From Persicaria tinctoria (lineage: Eukaryota > Streptophyta > Magnoliopsida > Caryophyllales > Polygonaceae), in assembly GCA_037127255.1 (NCBI GenBank), contig JBANSL010000020.1:52737098-52801097 (forward strand): DNA of 64,000 nucleotides. Direction: 5' to 3'. Below the pieces are notes generated by a model, which was not told where the DNA came from, did not search any database, and saw only the letters and a list, made by a program, of their open reading frames with translations. Position 1 is the first letter of the stretch, and every line of letters begins with the position of its first letter. This document shows, one piece after another, positions 1 to 13,284 of the stretch. A program made the position numbers and the translations under genes.

Positions 1-195
1 AGTATTTTCGAGGGAGTGGACCTCCTCAATGGAATGGGCGAGACCCTATCTGCGGCGGATTGGAAAATCTTGAAGGAAAGCAAGCTAGGGAGCATTGTAA
101 TGATCGGGAATAATTTATCGTATTGCTGCGCCCTAATCCAACGCTTCTTGGAACGGCAACTCAAGACCTTTAGTACATTGTTGTGTTTGTTTTAG
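1..195 (+). CDS. 3' end of an unidentified protein-coding exon (partial)
   Basis: The first frame is open from the window edge to a TAG at 193-195, giving 64 residues with a protein-like composition; near its middle it reads LGSIVMIGNNLSYCCALIQR. No start codon is visible because the gene enters from outside the window. The composition (mixed charged and hydrophobic residues, few low-complexity runs) looks coding rather than random. I do not recognise the family. It could also be a captured fragment or pseudogene, since everything to the right is repeats. After the stop the sequence becomes T-rich, as a 3' untranslated region would. Confidence 0.4.
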   Translation, partial: SIFEGVDLLNGMGETLSAADWKILKESKLGSIVMIGNNLSYCCALIQRFLERQLKTFSTLLCLF

Positions 196-667
196 GTCTT
201 AAACATTTCCTCTATTTTTATGACTGATCCTTTATGTTCTGGATTTCTGTATGGATGGTTTTATGGATGATTGTTCTGAATGTTGCGTTTTGACTGCTTT
301 AGTTTGTGTTTAACGTTGTCTATCCTGCTGTTGGGAAGTTTATGAGATTGACAAGATCCGGCAGGGGTTAGTCCTATATTGGATGAGACGTCGTTTATAA
401 TGGCAAGAAAAAATATTTACTGGCTAGTAAGCATAAATAGCAAACATTCGTGTTTCGCATCTTAGACAAACAAAACGGACAACCCCATAGTGTAAATTAC
501 GTACATGCAAAATAAAAAAAACTATCATTCGCCTACATAAAAGAATAGGCGTCCTTAAGACGAGCGTCATATGATGACCTTACCATTCCACACTTAGTTA
601 TGTCACCCCCGTACATAATATCCTCCTCCGACGAGCTCCCCAAGTGGAAGGAAACCACCCTCCTCCT
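196..667. other. Intergenic DNA, no gene seen
   Basis: T-rich then AT-rich sequence. The end of it (602-660) contains a motif, GTCACCCCCGTACATAATAT followed by a GAGCTCCCCAAGTGGAA-like stretch, that recurs in diverged form at 4065-4250 on the other side of the solo LTR. The 5 bases 663-667 are the left TSD of that LTR. Confidence 0.5.
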
Positions 668-3600
668 TGTAACACCCCCTTCGGTAAATGAGGGAATGTT
701 CCAGCGCCAGTAGTTACTCGGACTTTAAGGTCTTTGTAACCACCTTAGGCTTATAGGGACATGCTACCATGCTCCCATAAACAAGATGATAATTAAAGAA
801 AATATAAATAGCGGAAGACTTAAATATAATAAATCATGCTTTTATTAAACTCATGATTCAAATTACAGTATTTGAAACATACATTACAGCGGAAGAGTTT
901 GTAAAAATAAACATTTACCAGTTATACAATATTTTCTTCAAATCTTGAAAACTCAAAATGTTGTCTTGAACTTCTTCAACTTCTCTTCAAAGATTCGATC
1001 TAAACCTGCGAACTGGAGGCTGAGGTATTGCCTGGAGACAATGAACCCCTAGCCGTCCAAATTAACAAAGGACGGTTAGTTCGCGAGAACTAGCAAGTGA
1101 CGGCTCGAAAACTGGGACTACTTTGGACTCAAACTCAGTGACCATAATAATGTATGAATTGAATCCAAATGAGATTATTACTGATGAGAATATTTTATGT
1201 AGGCTTTATATTTGATGACTCAACTTCTGTGACACGGATAACCTCGAAGGGTTGAATAAGAAAGTGATGTAGGTGACAAGCAACTTAGGAACCATACCCC
1301 GACTACAGATGGGATATGATATAGCTTTAGAAATGCGTTTTATGATCACCATGAAAAATATTTTTATTAAGTTCGGACTCGATATCGGATTATGAGGTAC
1401 TCCATGTGGCCTAAATCCGTCCCGCTAGTAGTTACCCAGACGTTAGGGAGAGCCTACTATTAGGAGTGGGAAAAAGGTTGACTTCGTGTCCCCCGATATA
1501 AAAAAAATTTAACTTTAACCAAATGAATAATATTATTCACTCACTATCTCACATTGCATAGCTTATATATAGATATATTTTAACACATCACACGGATATC
1601 ATATTTGACCTGTTTACTTTTATTTTAACATTAACTATATTATACCGGCCGAGTCTGGATAGGACGTCCGACCTACCTAAGATTTCGTAGTCAGATTTCA
1701 TCTCGAATATTGTATCTCGAGAATGTTAGTTTCATGAAACTGTTTCGGTTTAAGACGCAACATGGTCTTAACCCATTCAATCCAAACTCAACTCAGTAGT
1801 TAACCCAAAGTTGAGACACCGCCCAATTCCCATTGGGTTGGACCCCGTATCTTCATTGATACGGACACTATATTTTATTTTATCTTGATTCAATTGAGTT
1901 TCACATCTCACACACATCATCACATATTAACTAGTAATTAATATCAAACTAGGTGATCGCATAAAATAAAATAATCCATCTTATAGAAGTAAAATGGATG
2001 CCAATACCATATAATATGCATGGATGCATCAACAAGATAATATGCTCCATACCTACTTATTTTGCATGAAAGAATGAATGATAAATCATGCATTTTATAA
2101 AATGGGTATCTACGTTATTATTTTATAATAAGATCAAATAATAACATTACCCAATTACACGGCAAGTCCAAAATTACGGTTGAATAAATTACACAAAGCA
2201 AGTGATTTGTAATTTATTTTAATTGATTTGGCATGCATGTCAAGGCAAGAAAACAACAAGACACGAAGGCACGCAGATGAGCATAAAAGGCTCGGAATGT
2301 CACTTGCCTTTTTCGCCTTTTGGATTTCGATACCAACTATGGACTTCAAAGACTTGATGACATAATTGAATAAATTAGCAGCGGACCTACACGCATAAAT
2401 TACGAGGACGAAAAAGAATTTACTAATTGGTCTATTGACTTATTAATTCGGAATAAAAATCGAATTAATTATGAAGTTGGGAATTATACCAATTTTGATC
2501 TTCTCCGAGACCTTGGGATTACCGCTGCGAATTTTTAAGAATGAACGCGGTTAAAATACGTTCTAACCTCCTGGGATAATTTTTATAATTTTAGAAAATG
2601 AAATAGGGCATAATTTGTAGGAATAGAAAATATAGGGAGGTTTTATGTAATTCCCACATCTTCTTCTTCCTCCCGCGGCTACTGTTCACGTCACACGCCC
2701 AGCAGCTCCTCACGTGGCTATGGTGGCTCGACGGTGGTGCTCGACACGGCACGGCGGCTCCGACAGAGGGTGATGGTGGCTCCGGCAGTAAAGGGTCGTG
2801 GCTCCGGTGACGAGAGCGGCGGCGACAGGCGAACCTCCAGGTGATTCCGGCGATGAGATGGAGTCGACAAATTTGGGGGTTTCGAAATCGGGATGATTTT
2901 GAGAAAATTTTGGGAAAGGAAATGTTGCTATATGTGTTTAGAGCGCGATGAACTAGCTTGAGAGCTCAAATATTGGGTAAAAATGGTGGACGACACTAAC
3001 GAAGGTCGAAAAGGGTTTTATAGGTCGGGCTTTCAATGTGAACGGAATCACGAATCGAAGGTGTAATTGAATCGGAATTGATGAGAGGAATTAATATTCA
3101 TAATCAATTCGGTCTTTCGACCTTATCTACCACGTCAATTTAATGAATCTTCAGAATTAGGGTTTGTGAATTTGGATGGAATTGGGGATTGATTCATCGG
3201 TTAATTCAAGATTTGTCCACGTCTTTGATAAGGTCGAATTGATTAGCACTTACTGCAGGCGTTACAAAGATCAAATGCCCAAAAATTAAAAACCTCCATT
3301 GGAGCTCCCATTTGTGTTTAACGTGAAGGAGGACTGGAGGAGGAAAGAAGAAGCGGTTCAAGTGAACCGGCTTTCCCTTTTTCTTTTTCTTTTTTATTCG
3401 GTTCATCTGAACCGGTCTAACACAAGGTTGGTTTTCTTATATGTAAAATGTAATATAACTATATAAGGCTATTCATTTAATTTGAAAAGAATTAGATAAA
3501 TCCAATAAAATCTGATACACACACATATATATATCCTTAAAAAAAATAGATAAATAAATAATCAAATAGATAAATAACTTATGATAAGTGATTTTATTTG

Positions 3601-4056
3601 AATAATTATTTCAAATGAAATTTCATAACATAATTATTTTACTAGAAATAACTTTCAAAATCTATAATCAATATTATTAAATCCTAAATTCATCATAACC
3701 TTTTAGTTATAAAATATGTTAAATATAATAATGTTGTATCATAAATCCTACTTATTTATTTAAAAATGATATCGCATTGGGTATTGAAATAATTTAAGTA
3801 AAACACATTTTAAAAATGATGAACTCACATCACTATTTACAAAAGTAATTATACTACTAATAACAATGAAAATAATAATGTTTATTTTAGTTAACATAAT
3901 AATGTCAACCAAATTTTATGTTATAATTACTAAGAACCAAATAATAAGGTATATATTTCATAAAGAATTTTACAAATTCTTTTATTTCGAAAATTTTCAC
4001 ATTTATTATTATTTTTATATTTACAGAAATACCCAAAAATACTTTGGGGTATTTCA
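668..4056 (-). mobile_element. Solo LTR (3.39 kb), gypsy-type
   Basis: The block starts TGTAACACCCCC and ends GGGGTATTTCA, so it has TG...CA ends, and it is flanked by a perfect 5-bp duplication CTCCT (663-667 and 4057-4061). There is no second LTR, primer site or coding interior next to it, so it is a solo LTR left by LTR-LTR recombination. Minus orientation is preferred because that strand has an AATAAA signal near one end (from the sequence around 838-848) and a GC-rich leader-like tract (2640-2880) nearer its start. Its general plan (GC-rich leader, splice-like CAGG, late purine-rich part) resembles the LTR at 4265-7431, but I see no close identity. No coding sequence is supported inside it. 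Confidence 0.85.
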
Positions 4057-4264
4057 CTCCTAGGGTCACCCCCCGTACATAGTATCCTCGTCATCACTAC
4101 TGACACATAGTATCCTCCTGCATCTCATCATCAGATGCTATTTCCCAACAACCCCCTAATGATGTTGCCTCTATAACCTCCAATTTGATTGGTCAGGGGG
4201 TGTCATGTCCCTCATCGAAAGAGCTCTCCAAGTGGAAATGCACTACCCGTTCCCGAGTCCCAAC

Positions 4265-7200
4265 TGTATACGCCCGGATTTTTTTTTTTAAATAATAAAT
4301 TTCAATAAATAATATAAATGGATTTAAGTCAAAAAAAAAAAATAAAAATAAAAAAAAAATAAAATAAAATGTTAATAAGCTCGGATTTGGATATTTGAAG
4401 ATCGTTTTGAGTTTAGTCGGGATTTATCGGGTGAGCGGGTTTCGAGTCTATTCCGCTATTTTGAATTGGTGTCCTGGGGTCATTCTTCAAATTGGATTTT
4501 CTTTTTCTTATTTCTTTTTCCCCTTACTCTCTCCCTCTCTCTCCCGGATTTCTGTTGAATTTCCATTGTGTATTACCAATCCTAAGCAACAAACTGTGAA
4601 ATTGGTCCCCTCCCTCCCTTTTGTCTTCTTCCCTCACACAGCTCACACTTTTGAGTTTTGAGATTGATCTTATCTATACAGCTTCTCTTACCCTCATTTG
4701 TCACTCCAAATCTCACCAAACAACCAACAGAACCCTCTCCTCTACTCTCTTCCATTCACGCAGAAGCAGCTTTGTCTCCTTTTGCCGAGCCACAATCACC
4801 ACCACCACTACAGCTTCTCCGCCGCTGTCTCGCCGAGCCGCCGCCAGCAGCTACTCCACCATCGACGTTGGCCACCCAGGAGGTCGCCGGAGCCGCCATT
4901 TCCGCCGGGCGCAGCCCCTCCTCCTCGCTTCTTCGATTCGGACAGCAGCAGCCTAGCAACAGCGAGCCGGATCTGTCCGGCCTCCCCTTCCCCTGTCCTC
5001 GGTTTGAACCCGGGTCGAGAACCTCAGCCTCAAACCTCCGATGACGTCCAATCGAGCCTCGGCGAGTTCCCGGCGAACCACCAAGCCGCCGCTCTCCTTC
5101 TCGTGCCTTGTTTTTGAATCTGAAGAGCAGTAAGATCCTCCCTCACCTCCTTTTGTCCTTAATTAACATAAAGGTGGACCTTTAATCCCATTCCCTCCTC
5201 CCTAGACCACCTCCGGCCAAGATCCGACTCTGATGAGGCCATATGAGCACGGATTGAGCTCTTTTCCGGCGAGTTCGAAGACCCTCGGTGAGACTTCTCC
5301 TCCTCTTTCTTCCTTGCTCTTGTGTCGATACCTTGTGTTGTTTGGGATCGGTAATGGATCTGTGAGTGTGGCTGGGTGGGTCGTAGATTCCGGCGAGAGC
5401 AAGATTTCCGGCGAGAGCCTCCCTCCTCATTCCTTCCTCCATTGTTGAGCGGCGATTTGGGGATTGGGAGAAAGAGATGGGTTCAGCCCTCTTTTCTTCT
5501 TTCTGGCCGAACCGGGTTCCCCTCCTTTCTTATATTTTTTTTTAGTTGAACCGGGTTTGGGGCTGGGAGAGCTGAGCTGGGTCGGGTTTCCTTCCGGGTT
5601 GGGCTTCTCCTATGGGCTTGGGTTTGGGCTTCCTCTTCCTTCCTTTCCTTTCTCTTGGGGCGGGCTGAGAGGTTTGTAAATGGTGGATTTTAATAGTTTA
5701 TGTTAGGTTATTGATATTGTGATTGTTTTATAAATGTAAATGTGTTAGGTGTGTTTTATCATTATTAATACATAATTCATTTATTGTTGGGAATATAATA
5801 GTTCTGAAATTAATATATATATTTTGGGTTATTTTTATAAATATTATTATTTGGGAAAAGGTTGTTATATGATGTTAAAATGTAATTTTGGTGATTCTTA
5901 TATTTTAAATATTAATTGGAGTATGTTGTTAAATGTTGTTCCTAAATGGGATTTTAAAGTGATTTGTTGGTTTTGATCTATAAATGGGGTTTTTAAAGAT
6001 AGATTTATTTTAGAAATGTTTATCACTGTCCTAAATCACTTGAAACATTTAAAGTCAAGGTTTTGAAATAAAATGCCGGAATTATTTCTATAGTATGATT
6101 TTGAGAAAGTGGTTTTAAGGTTTAAATGTTGAATGTCGGAATTTGGCCAAGTATGATTTGAGAAATTATTTTGAATATGAGTTGACTTAATTTGGGATTT
6201 AAGAGTTTGGAAAATATGGTTGGTACGATTTTATCAATGGGGTTGATTGGAAGTAAATGATTTTTGGTTAATATTGATCGTAGCGGAAGGGTTTTGGAAA
6301 ATAGTTTTATCACCGTTTGGTTTTAGGTATATTGAGAACTTGAGAATCGTGTGTATGAATTTTGGTCCGGTAGCTTATGGAAATGGCTTGATGATAGGTG
6401 TGTATTGCTATTGGATTATACTCTGGACTTGCATTGGGCCCTTGCTTGTGTTATCTTGTTGTTCTGCATCTCCAGGTAAGTTCCCTAGGGGGCTTACTCA
6501 GGTTGGACATTTATGCCTGTTGTTGCATTTTATGTTAGGTGTTGCATATGCATAAAAGCATGCCATGTAGTATCATGTTTAGGTTGCACTAATTGATTGA
6601 GCATCTGTTTACTTTATGCGTTTGAGACAGAACGGCCGTTATCTGTGATAGTCCTAGAGTCTTTGCTAGGGTCATAGGGTAGCCTAGCCTCATCGGGTAC
6701 CCTGAGTCAATCGAGTCATGAACTTCCTTATATTATGAGATGCCTGCGGGCTTTATTGTGGATACGGGTTGGGCATGCGTGCCACCCGATTATATGGAAT
6801 GCATTCACGAGCTGGCCAGTCTCCGCCTATCGGAAGGGGTGGAGGTAGGAGAGGGATATGCCGTTGGCATTGTCTTGGGCCCTTTACAGTATTTCTGCAC
6901 ATTATTATGAATTAGGAGCATGCTAGTGTGTTTGACTTTCGTATTGCATTAGAGCATCTTTATAAGGTATAGCACATACTGTGTGGCCTCAGCGAGGACT
7001 GCCGGTCCCGCATGAGTGGCTCGATCTGACTCCTTTCCCCGTTCTTCTTTTAAAGGCATTTCTGCAGATCTTGTTTGCTCCATGCTTAGGCGACGGGAAA
7101 CCCTTGGGCGAACCGAAGAATCTAGCTAATATTCTAACTTGGTAAAATGGTAATCACTCGCTCATAATTTGGTTTTGACCGGCTCGGCCGTGACACTTGT

Positions 7201-7431
7201 ATCTTTATTATGCTTCCGCTTTACTTCCGTTTGAAATGGATTTCGCGACATAGTCTTAGGACAGGTTAAGGGTACCCAACGGCCATTCGAGGTTTTTAGG
7301 GTTTGAAATCCCTCTTTCTACTAACCTTAAAATGAGTTTGAAACCTCGACCCGTACCTGGATTGCAAGATCCGAACAAGGGGTTTTATCCCTTGAAACGT
7401 AACCCGAAAATCATAATTCCGGGCCGTTACA
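4265..7431 (+). mobile_element. Solo LTR (3.17 kb), gypsy-type
   Basis: It begins TGTATACGCCCGG and ends CCGGGCCGTTACA (a short inverted terminal pair) and is bounded by the 5-bp duplication CCAAC at 4260-4264 and 7432-7436. No internal domain or second LTR is attached. The middle contains a CpG-rich, leader-like tract (4780-5110) with short open frames that have no protein-family features. The last third (about 6440-7300) is clearly related to the LTR copies at about 18000-18845 and 34230-35075, sharing for example the tract around the phrase CATGAACTTCCTTATATTAT, so all belong to one LTR family about 3 kb long. Confidence 0.88.
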
Positions 7432-8837
7432 CCAACTCCATATATAGTTTATTCGTCATCACTACTGGCACAGATGACCTGTTTACCACGGTCCACCTCA
7501 GTCACTTTCAGTGTCATCTCTGGTTCAATGGGTTTCGGTATTATCTAGGTTTCATGGTTTGTCGTGCCAGTTATAACAATCTATGCCATAGGAATTGTTT
7601 TCTATGCCATCTACAACATTTTTCGGGACATTCTCGGAATTCAGATCAACTTGAGATGTAGATGCATCGTTGAACATTAAATGGCTTACAAAACCATCTA
7701 CAAGATATTTCCCTCCTTTTTTTGGTGGGAAAGGTTTAACATTAAATAACCTACAAAGTATTTAATGCTTTGTCACCTCATTCCCCCTCTCTCACTCTGT
7801 TGTTCCTGCAGATTCTGACTAGTCGGGATCACCTATCCCCAAAGGGATAGGCTCTGTGCCTTTACCTCCCCACCCCCTAGATCAAACAAAAAGGGAAAAT
7901 GATTAAAATTTGTAAAAAAAAAAAGAAAAATAGTAAAGGGTAGGATTTTGTGAGGAGGGATAGAGAGACAGGGAGGGGTTCGGGACAGTGGATCCGCTCT
8001 GGATTCTGACTCCCTCCTTTTCTTTTATTTTTTCTCTCGCCTCTCACCTTCATGACACATGCCCCTCCCTCTATGCTTTGCTTATTTTTTTTTTTTTTTT
8101 GGATACCTACCACCAGCCATATATTCTGGTCAACCTATTAATTGCAAATATGACAAATTTTGACAACCCTGTAATTTTTCGTATGACATGCACATTTTTG
8201 CAAACCTCAACCTTTTTTGGTATATCTACGCAATTCATCCATATTTTTAATAATTTTCAATATTTTTGGTCATAATTAAGGATATTATTTATTTTTTACA
8301 TAGTAATAAGTTTAAAATATATCCTAATAAGACTAGATGATAATATAAACAAAAAACAATTAGAAAATATTTGAGATTAAAATAATTAAAAAATATTTAG
8401 TTCGAATAACCATTTTAATTAAAAATAATATCATAAATCATAATATTTCATATAAATTTGCATAAACATCGATAATTTTTTTATAAAAAAATATCTTAAA
8501 TTGTAAGAATTAACTTATACAAGAGGTTTTTTGCCCAATAAATTTATTAACTAAATGTATCATCAACAATTAGAAAAAAAGTTTTAGATTAACAATAAGG
8601 AAAACTGCACATCTATTTAGATTAACCATTTTAAAATTAATATATAGTACACAACATAACATATCATAGAATTTACAATTTTGCATAAACATTGCCTTTA
8701 TTTATTTATAAAAATCAATATCTTAAATTTGAAAAATGAATAGAAACAAGTAAAAGGTTAAATTGTATTATGTTTGTGATATTAAATACAAATATGAGTA
8801 TAAAGTCATAAAAACTATACATTTGACAAGTTTAATA
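7432..8837. other. Intergenic AT-rich DNA, no gene supported
   Basis: After the TSD the sequence has poly-A/poly-T runs and short open frames only. I see no domain, RNA gene or terminal-repeat structure. A phrase near 7451 (CGTCATCACTACTGGCACA) matches one near 4089 with a single difference, which suggests that host sequence on both sides of the solo LTR is internally repetitive. Confidence 0.5.
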
Positions 8838-9074
8838 CTCCCTCCGTTAATTAAAACTTTTCGTTTACTATTCATATACGCTTTTTTAGAATGATAAAAA
8901 CTATACAAAATATTAACTTTTTTTCAAATTTGTTTTTATAAATTCATACTTAATAGTAATAAGTATGAAATTGTTAACAAAATATATATTAAAAAATTAA
9001 TATTTTATATAGTTTTTAACACCTCAAAAGGTGTGTATGAATAGTAAAACGTCAAGTTTTAATTAACGGAGGGG
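8838..9074. mobile_element. Stowaway-type MITE (237 bp)
   Basis: The termini CTCCCTCCGTTAATTAAAAC and, inverted, GTTTTAATTAACGGAGGGG are characteristic of the Stowaway/Tc1-mariner MITE family, and TA dinucleotides sit at both ends (8836-8837 and 9075-9076). The interior is AT-rich and non-coding, and the ends fold back on each other. Confidence 0.9.
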
Positions 9075-10024
9075 TAACATATTTTTCCCTTACAATGATA
9101 TCCTAAAAATCAACTTTCATATTTCAGCATCTTTCTAAATCCAAAGTTGAACATCGCAAATTCATCTCTCTCGCAATAAAGCCTGCAATGTCCACTCCCT
9201 GTGCATCTTCTTCTTCAATGTCTGCTCCATGTGCATCTTCTTCTTCTTCTTCAACAGTGGACATTCTCGGTAAAGTCTCACTACGTATTCACCGTGTCTC
9301 TCCTTCTTTGTCCGCTCTCCAGTTCAACAACAACAACTACATCAATCGATTTCTACTACAACAATAGAAAGTTTGGCCTCTGAGACACTTATTGCTTTTC
9401 TAGAGCCTAAGTGCACTTGAATCCCTTGGCAAGGCCCCATTGTCAGCTTCAGGTTATATTTCAAGACCAGATTCAACCTTCGAAACGCCAACGACAGACA
9501 ATGCTATTCCCATTTACTGATTAAATCAGCACCTACAGCAGCTGCTTATTAGAAGCAATAGTATTGCTTCCAAAATAGCAACAGTAGCAACCATTAAATC
9601 AGCACCTGCAATGAGATCGGCCTTGAGAAGACGAGAGACATGGGTTTAAATCGCCTTTGTCCGCTCCTTCACCATGGATGGAGGTCTTCTATGGATGAAG
9701 GTTGTTTGGAGGATTCTGTTCATCAACATAATCATCTCCCATGTCGATCTCCATGGAAGCGAGGGCAGAGTTAGGTGGCAGACACAAAGAGGTGGACAAC
9801 GAGGGCGAAGCTCAAAGGCGGACACAACAGATAATCTTCATCTCTCTCGCCCTCGGTTCCCCCTCACCCACATATCTCCCTCCATTGAAGACCATCTCCT
9901 TCCATCTCTCGATCTCGGTTCCTCGCACAGAGTCGCACAAAGTCAACGAGGATTCCGATCAGAGCGCCAATGGGGGTGGATTTGCCCTCGACGGTGACAA
10001 TTGCGGCAAAGAGTAGGAGGATAT
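9075..10024. other. Intergenic or 5'-leader-like DNA with one doubtful short ORF
   Basis: A 59-codon open frame at 9188-9367 (plus strand) begins with a Ser-rich stretch containing the repeated phrase APCASSSS and has a few positively charged residues, which recalls the start of a plastid transit peptide, but it stops without any recognisable domain. It may be the first exon of a lost or truncated gene. The remainder, with repeated ATTAAATCAGCACCT motifs near 9520-9610, shows nothing I can name. Confidence 0.3.
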
Positions 10025-10032
10025 GGGAGAAG

Positions 10033-10930
10033 TATGGATGGCAATGGAGCGGGGACTCCCTGTTCCCCGCGGGGAATCCCCGTGACGGGGACGAGGATTT
10101 TAAACGGGGATGGAGGGAAAAGTGATTCCCCGCGCGGGGACGGGGATAGTAGTCTCCATCTCGATCCCCACCCCGCCCCATCCCCGTTATGGACCCCCGA
10201 CGGGGAGTATGAAATCCCCATTATTTATTTATGGGTGTGTATGGTTGCCAATATAAATAGCTAAAAATTAATCATTTGTGGGTGTTTATTTTTTAAACAG
10301 TTTTTGGATGACCAAAATAAACAAAAACGTGTTAAAAATTGTGTTAAAAAAAAGCTAGAAAATGATGCTTATTTGGGTGTTTATTTTACACAAGTACTGT
10401 TTTACCCATTCTCTTTTATCTTATTTGGTTTGAAACCAAATAAACTCCACTTTTTACAAATAAACTGTTTTTTGCCCCATACGAAGATTATCTTTTTGTT
10501 TAATTTTTTAACTACTTTTACCAACAATTTATAAATTTTACCATGTTTATAATTTTAGTCAGTTTATTAACTCCGTCCTCATACGAACCCAATATCTTAC
10601 CTATGTTAAATTAATTTTTCTTTTATTTTTAAACTTTTACCTTATAATTTACATTTATTTGATATTATATGTAATATTTATGTTATATTTTTTTTACATA
10701 ACTTTAATAATATCTTATAGTTTTCTATTAAATATGGGGAACCCGACGGGGAAACCCGCGGGGAATGCAAACAGGGAAAATTTAGCGGGGACGGAGATTC
10801 CCCGATGGGGATTGGAACGGGTGACATTTTTTATCCACGAACGGGGACGAGGACGGGGGGAATTTTCACAAACGGGGACAGGGACGGGGAGGGTACTCCC
10901 CACTCGAAACCCGCCCCGTTGCCATCCTTA
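10033..10930. mobile_element. Non-autonomous hAT-like element (898 bp)
   Basis: The left end reads TATGGATGGCAATGGAGCGG and the right end, inverted, TAAGGATGGCAACGGGGCGG, an imperfect terminal inverted repeat. It is flanked by a perfect 8-bp duplication GGGAGAAG (10025-10032 and 10931-10938), the size made by hAT transposases. The ends are rich in CCCCG/CGGGG motifs, and the middle (about 10240-10730) is AT-rich and non-coding. No transposase frame is present, so it must be mobilised in trans or be dead. Confidence 0.85.
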
Positions 10931-10938
10931 GGGAGAAG

Positions 10939-11169
10939 AGATTGAGAAGATCCAGATGGGAGAGAGGAAAGGCTGGCCGGATGGGAGATGGATCTGCAAG
11001 CATCTCAGGGCGCTGATGATTTCAGTTCTCCTTTGTCCGCTCCTTTTGGATTGCAGTCGGGGAAATTGAAGCACAGGAGATAGGGTTAGGGCAAGGGTTA
11101 AGTGGGGGTAAGTTATTCACAGATCGGTGGAAATTAAACTAATTTAGCCTACCGGTGGACATTGATTTA
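10939..11169. other. Short intergenic spacer
   Basis: Continues the sequence that the hAT element split. The last 8 bases (TTGATTTA, 11162-11169) are the left flanking duplication of the next element. No gene is seen. Confidence 0.5.
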
Positions 11170-13284
11170 TGGGGCATTTGCAAAAATAACCCAAAAACCC
11201 GGTTGGATCCTATCCATATTAATTGCAAACACTTAACCCTAACCCCTTAAAAAATTGCATCCCAACCGGTTACAATAGAAGGAGAGATCGGCTGTTGTTA
11301 TGGGGGGGGGGGGGAATTGACAGGTTTTTAAAAAACCTGTCAACTCAACTGTCGATTAGAGAGGGGGTTTATAAAGGGGAACGGGGAAGCCGAGAGTTGC
11401 TATATATATATCTCTCTCTATCTCAGAAAATCGAAAACGGAAGAAAGAAGATGAAGGAGTTCGAAGAAGAACAAGAGAAAGTGTGGAGAGGAGAAGAAGA
11501 AGCGGACATCAAACATGACACACACCCCGAATACAAGTGACGGGCCTTCGGTTATCAAGTAAGTAAACCCTAACGCCACCGATTATTTTCCGATTGCACA
11601 AATTGATAGGGCGACGAATCGAGTGGAAGAACCCAATGTGTTTGCCATGGTTTGAAATGGGATGAAGAACGAAATTTCTATTCCAGGTTCCCTCTGTCAT
11701 GTAAGAAGTAACCGTCGACATGTAAAAATCGAGGGATGGAAAGTTTCGGAACAAGGGTTTTGACGAGGGTGGTAGAAGGAAAATTGAGGGAAATGAACAG
11801 TTGGTCTTGAATATTGAGTAAAATTGGGGATGGATGGGGTGAAATGGAGGAAAATGGATATATTGGTTGTAGTTAGATGGCGAAATTGGGGGAACGGGGG
11901 GAATTGGCGAAATTGGAGGAATTGGGGATTTTGGGGGAATTGGAGAACGACTATGTGGAATACGAAATACCAAGAGTAGGGTGACTTGGATATGTTTAAT
12001 CTTGAGATACCTTTGAACATTTAATGGATTTGCCGGCACTTTGATTTCTGTCATGTTTGTAGTAGTCAGATGTCTTGTTTATAACTCTTTATGTCATGTG
12101 TAATTCAAAACTACCTCGACATATATTCGGTTGAAATTTATAAAAGCTTACAAAGTTTGCTCTGAATGTGGAGACGTTTGATATGTTTAGGGGCGACATG
12201 CATGCGGCAGTTGGTATGTATAGGGTGGGAAATGGTTTGCAGCGTCGTTATTGCCATGTGCATTGTAATTGGTGTCTTGTTAGATAGCCTTATTGTCATG
12301 TGCATTGTGAGTTTGTGACTGGTGTCATTATATATAGGCTTTGTGTGGAGCGTCCTAAGGTTTTGCTTCCCAATTCTGCAGGATATCCAGCAAAGGAGAA
12401 CATGTCGACTAGCCACTCTTTAAAAAAGATTCCCTGTTCACAGACAATAGGTGAGGTATGGTTTGCGTAGTGTTGATCAACGGAATTTCGTATTGCCGAT
12501 GCACGACTGACATTTTCACCCCATTGTGTTGTTGTGCATGCCATTTATGTTGTCCCCGAGGACCGCCATTACAAGGGTCGGGTCAACCAGTACGGGTAAC
12601 CCCAGTTACTTGCCAACCTCGACAATTACCTGAGCAAGGGAGACTGAAAGCGTTTGATGGCAAGCCCGTTAGCTGCAATCGCGAGGCTTGGTTCGCGTGT
12701 CCAGTTCTCAGCCTAGCTGGTCCACTACGTCTTTCAATGGAAGCTGCAGATGAGAAAGAAGAATGAGACCTATTGTAATCCTACATTAGTGTAATCTAGA
12801 TTAAAGTCATTTAAACGACATATGTTGAAAACTATTGTAATCTAGTGTAATTTATTGAAACCTTAATTACCATATGTTAAAACCTTAATTAAAAATTTTA
12901 AATATAATTCTAGATGAGTGTAACCTTAATTATTTGTATTGTAGTTAATTTCTTGTAATCGTTCTTAATTATTGTAATTATAATTGTAATCAACACAATC
13001 TCATTATTGTTACTAATTTGTTGTGGGTAATATATATTTGATTCTTGTAACTAATTACTTATATGTAAAATTATTATAACGAGCGAATTCTTGTAACCAT
13101 AATTGACTATTGAACTTTGAATTACAAGCAATCTTCCACATGAAGCAATTGTCCGCTTGGATGCCTTCGTCCTCCACCTTTGTTCTGATGGAGGAGCCCT
13201 CGCAGAGGCTCGGTGAACTGCTTTGTTTTTTTTAATTGATGAATGAACAATATAACAACCTCCCCCCTAAGCCCAAGCGGTAAA

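Noticed and set aside
4395..5679. Several Ser/Pro-rich open frames in 4395-5679
   Set aside because: They lie in the GC-rich leader-like part of a solo LTR and overlap in several frames with no family features.
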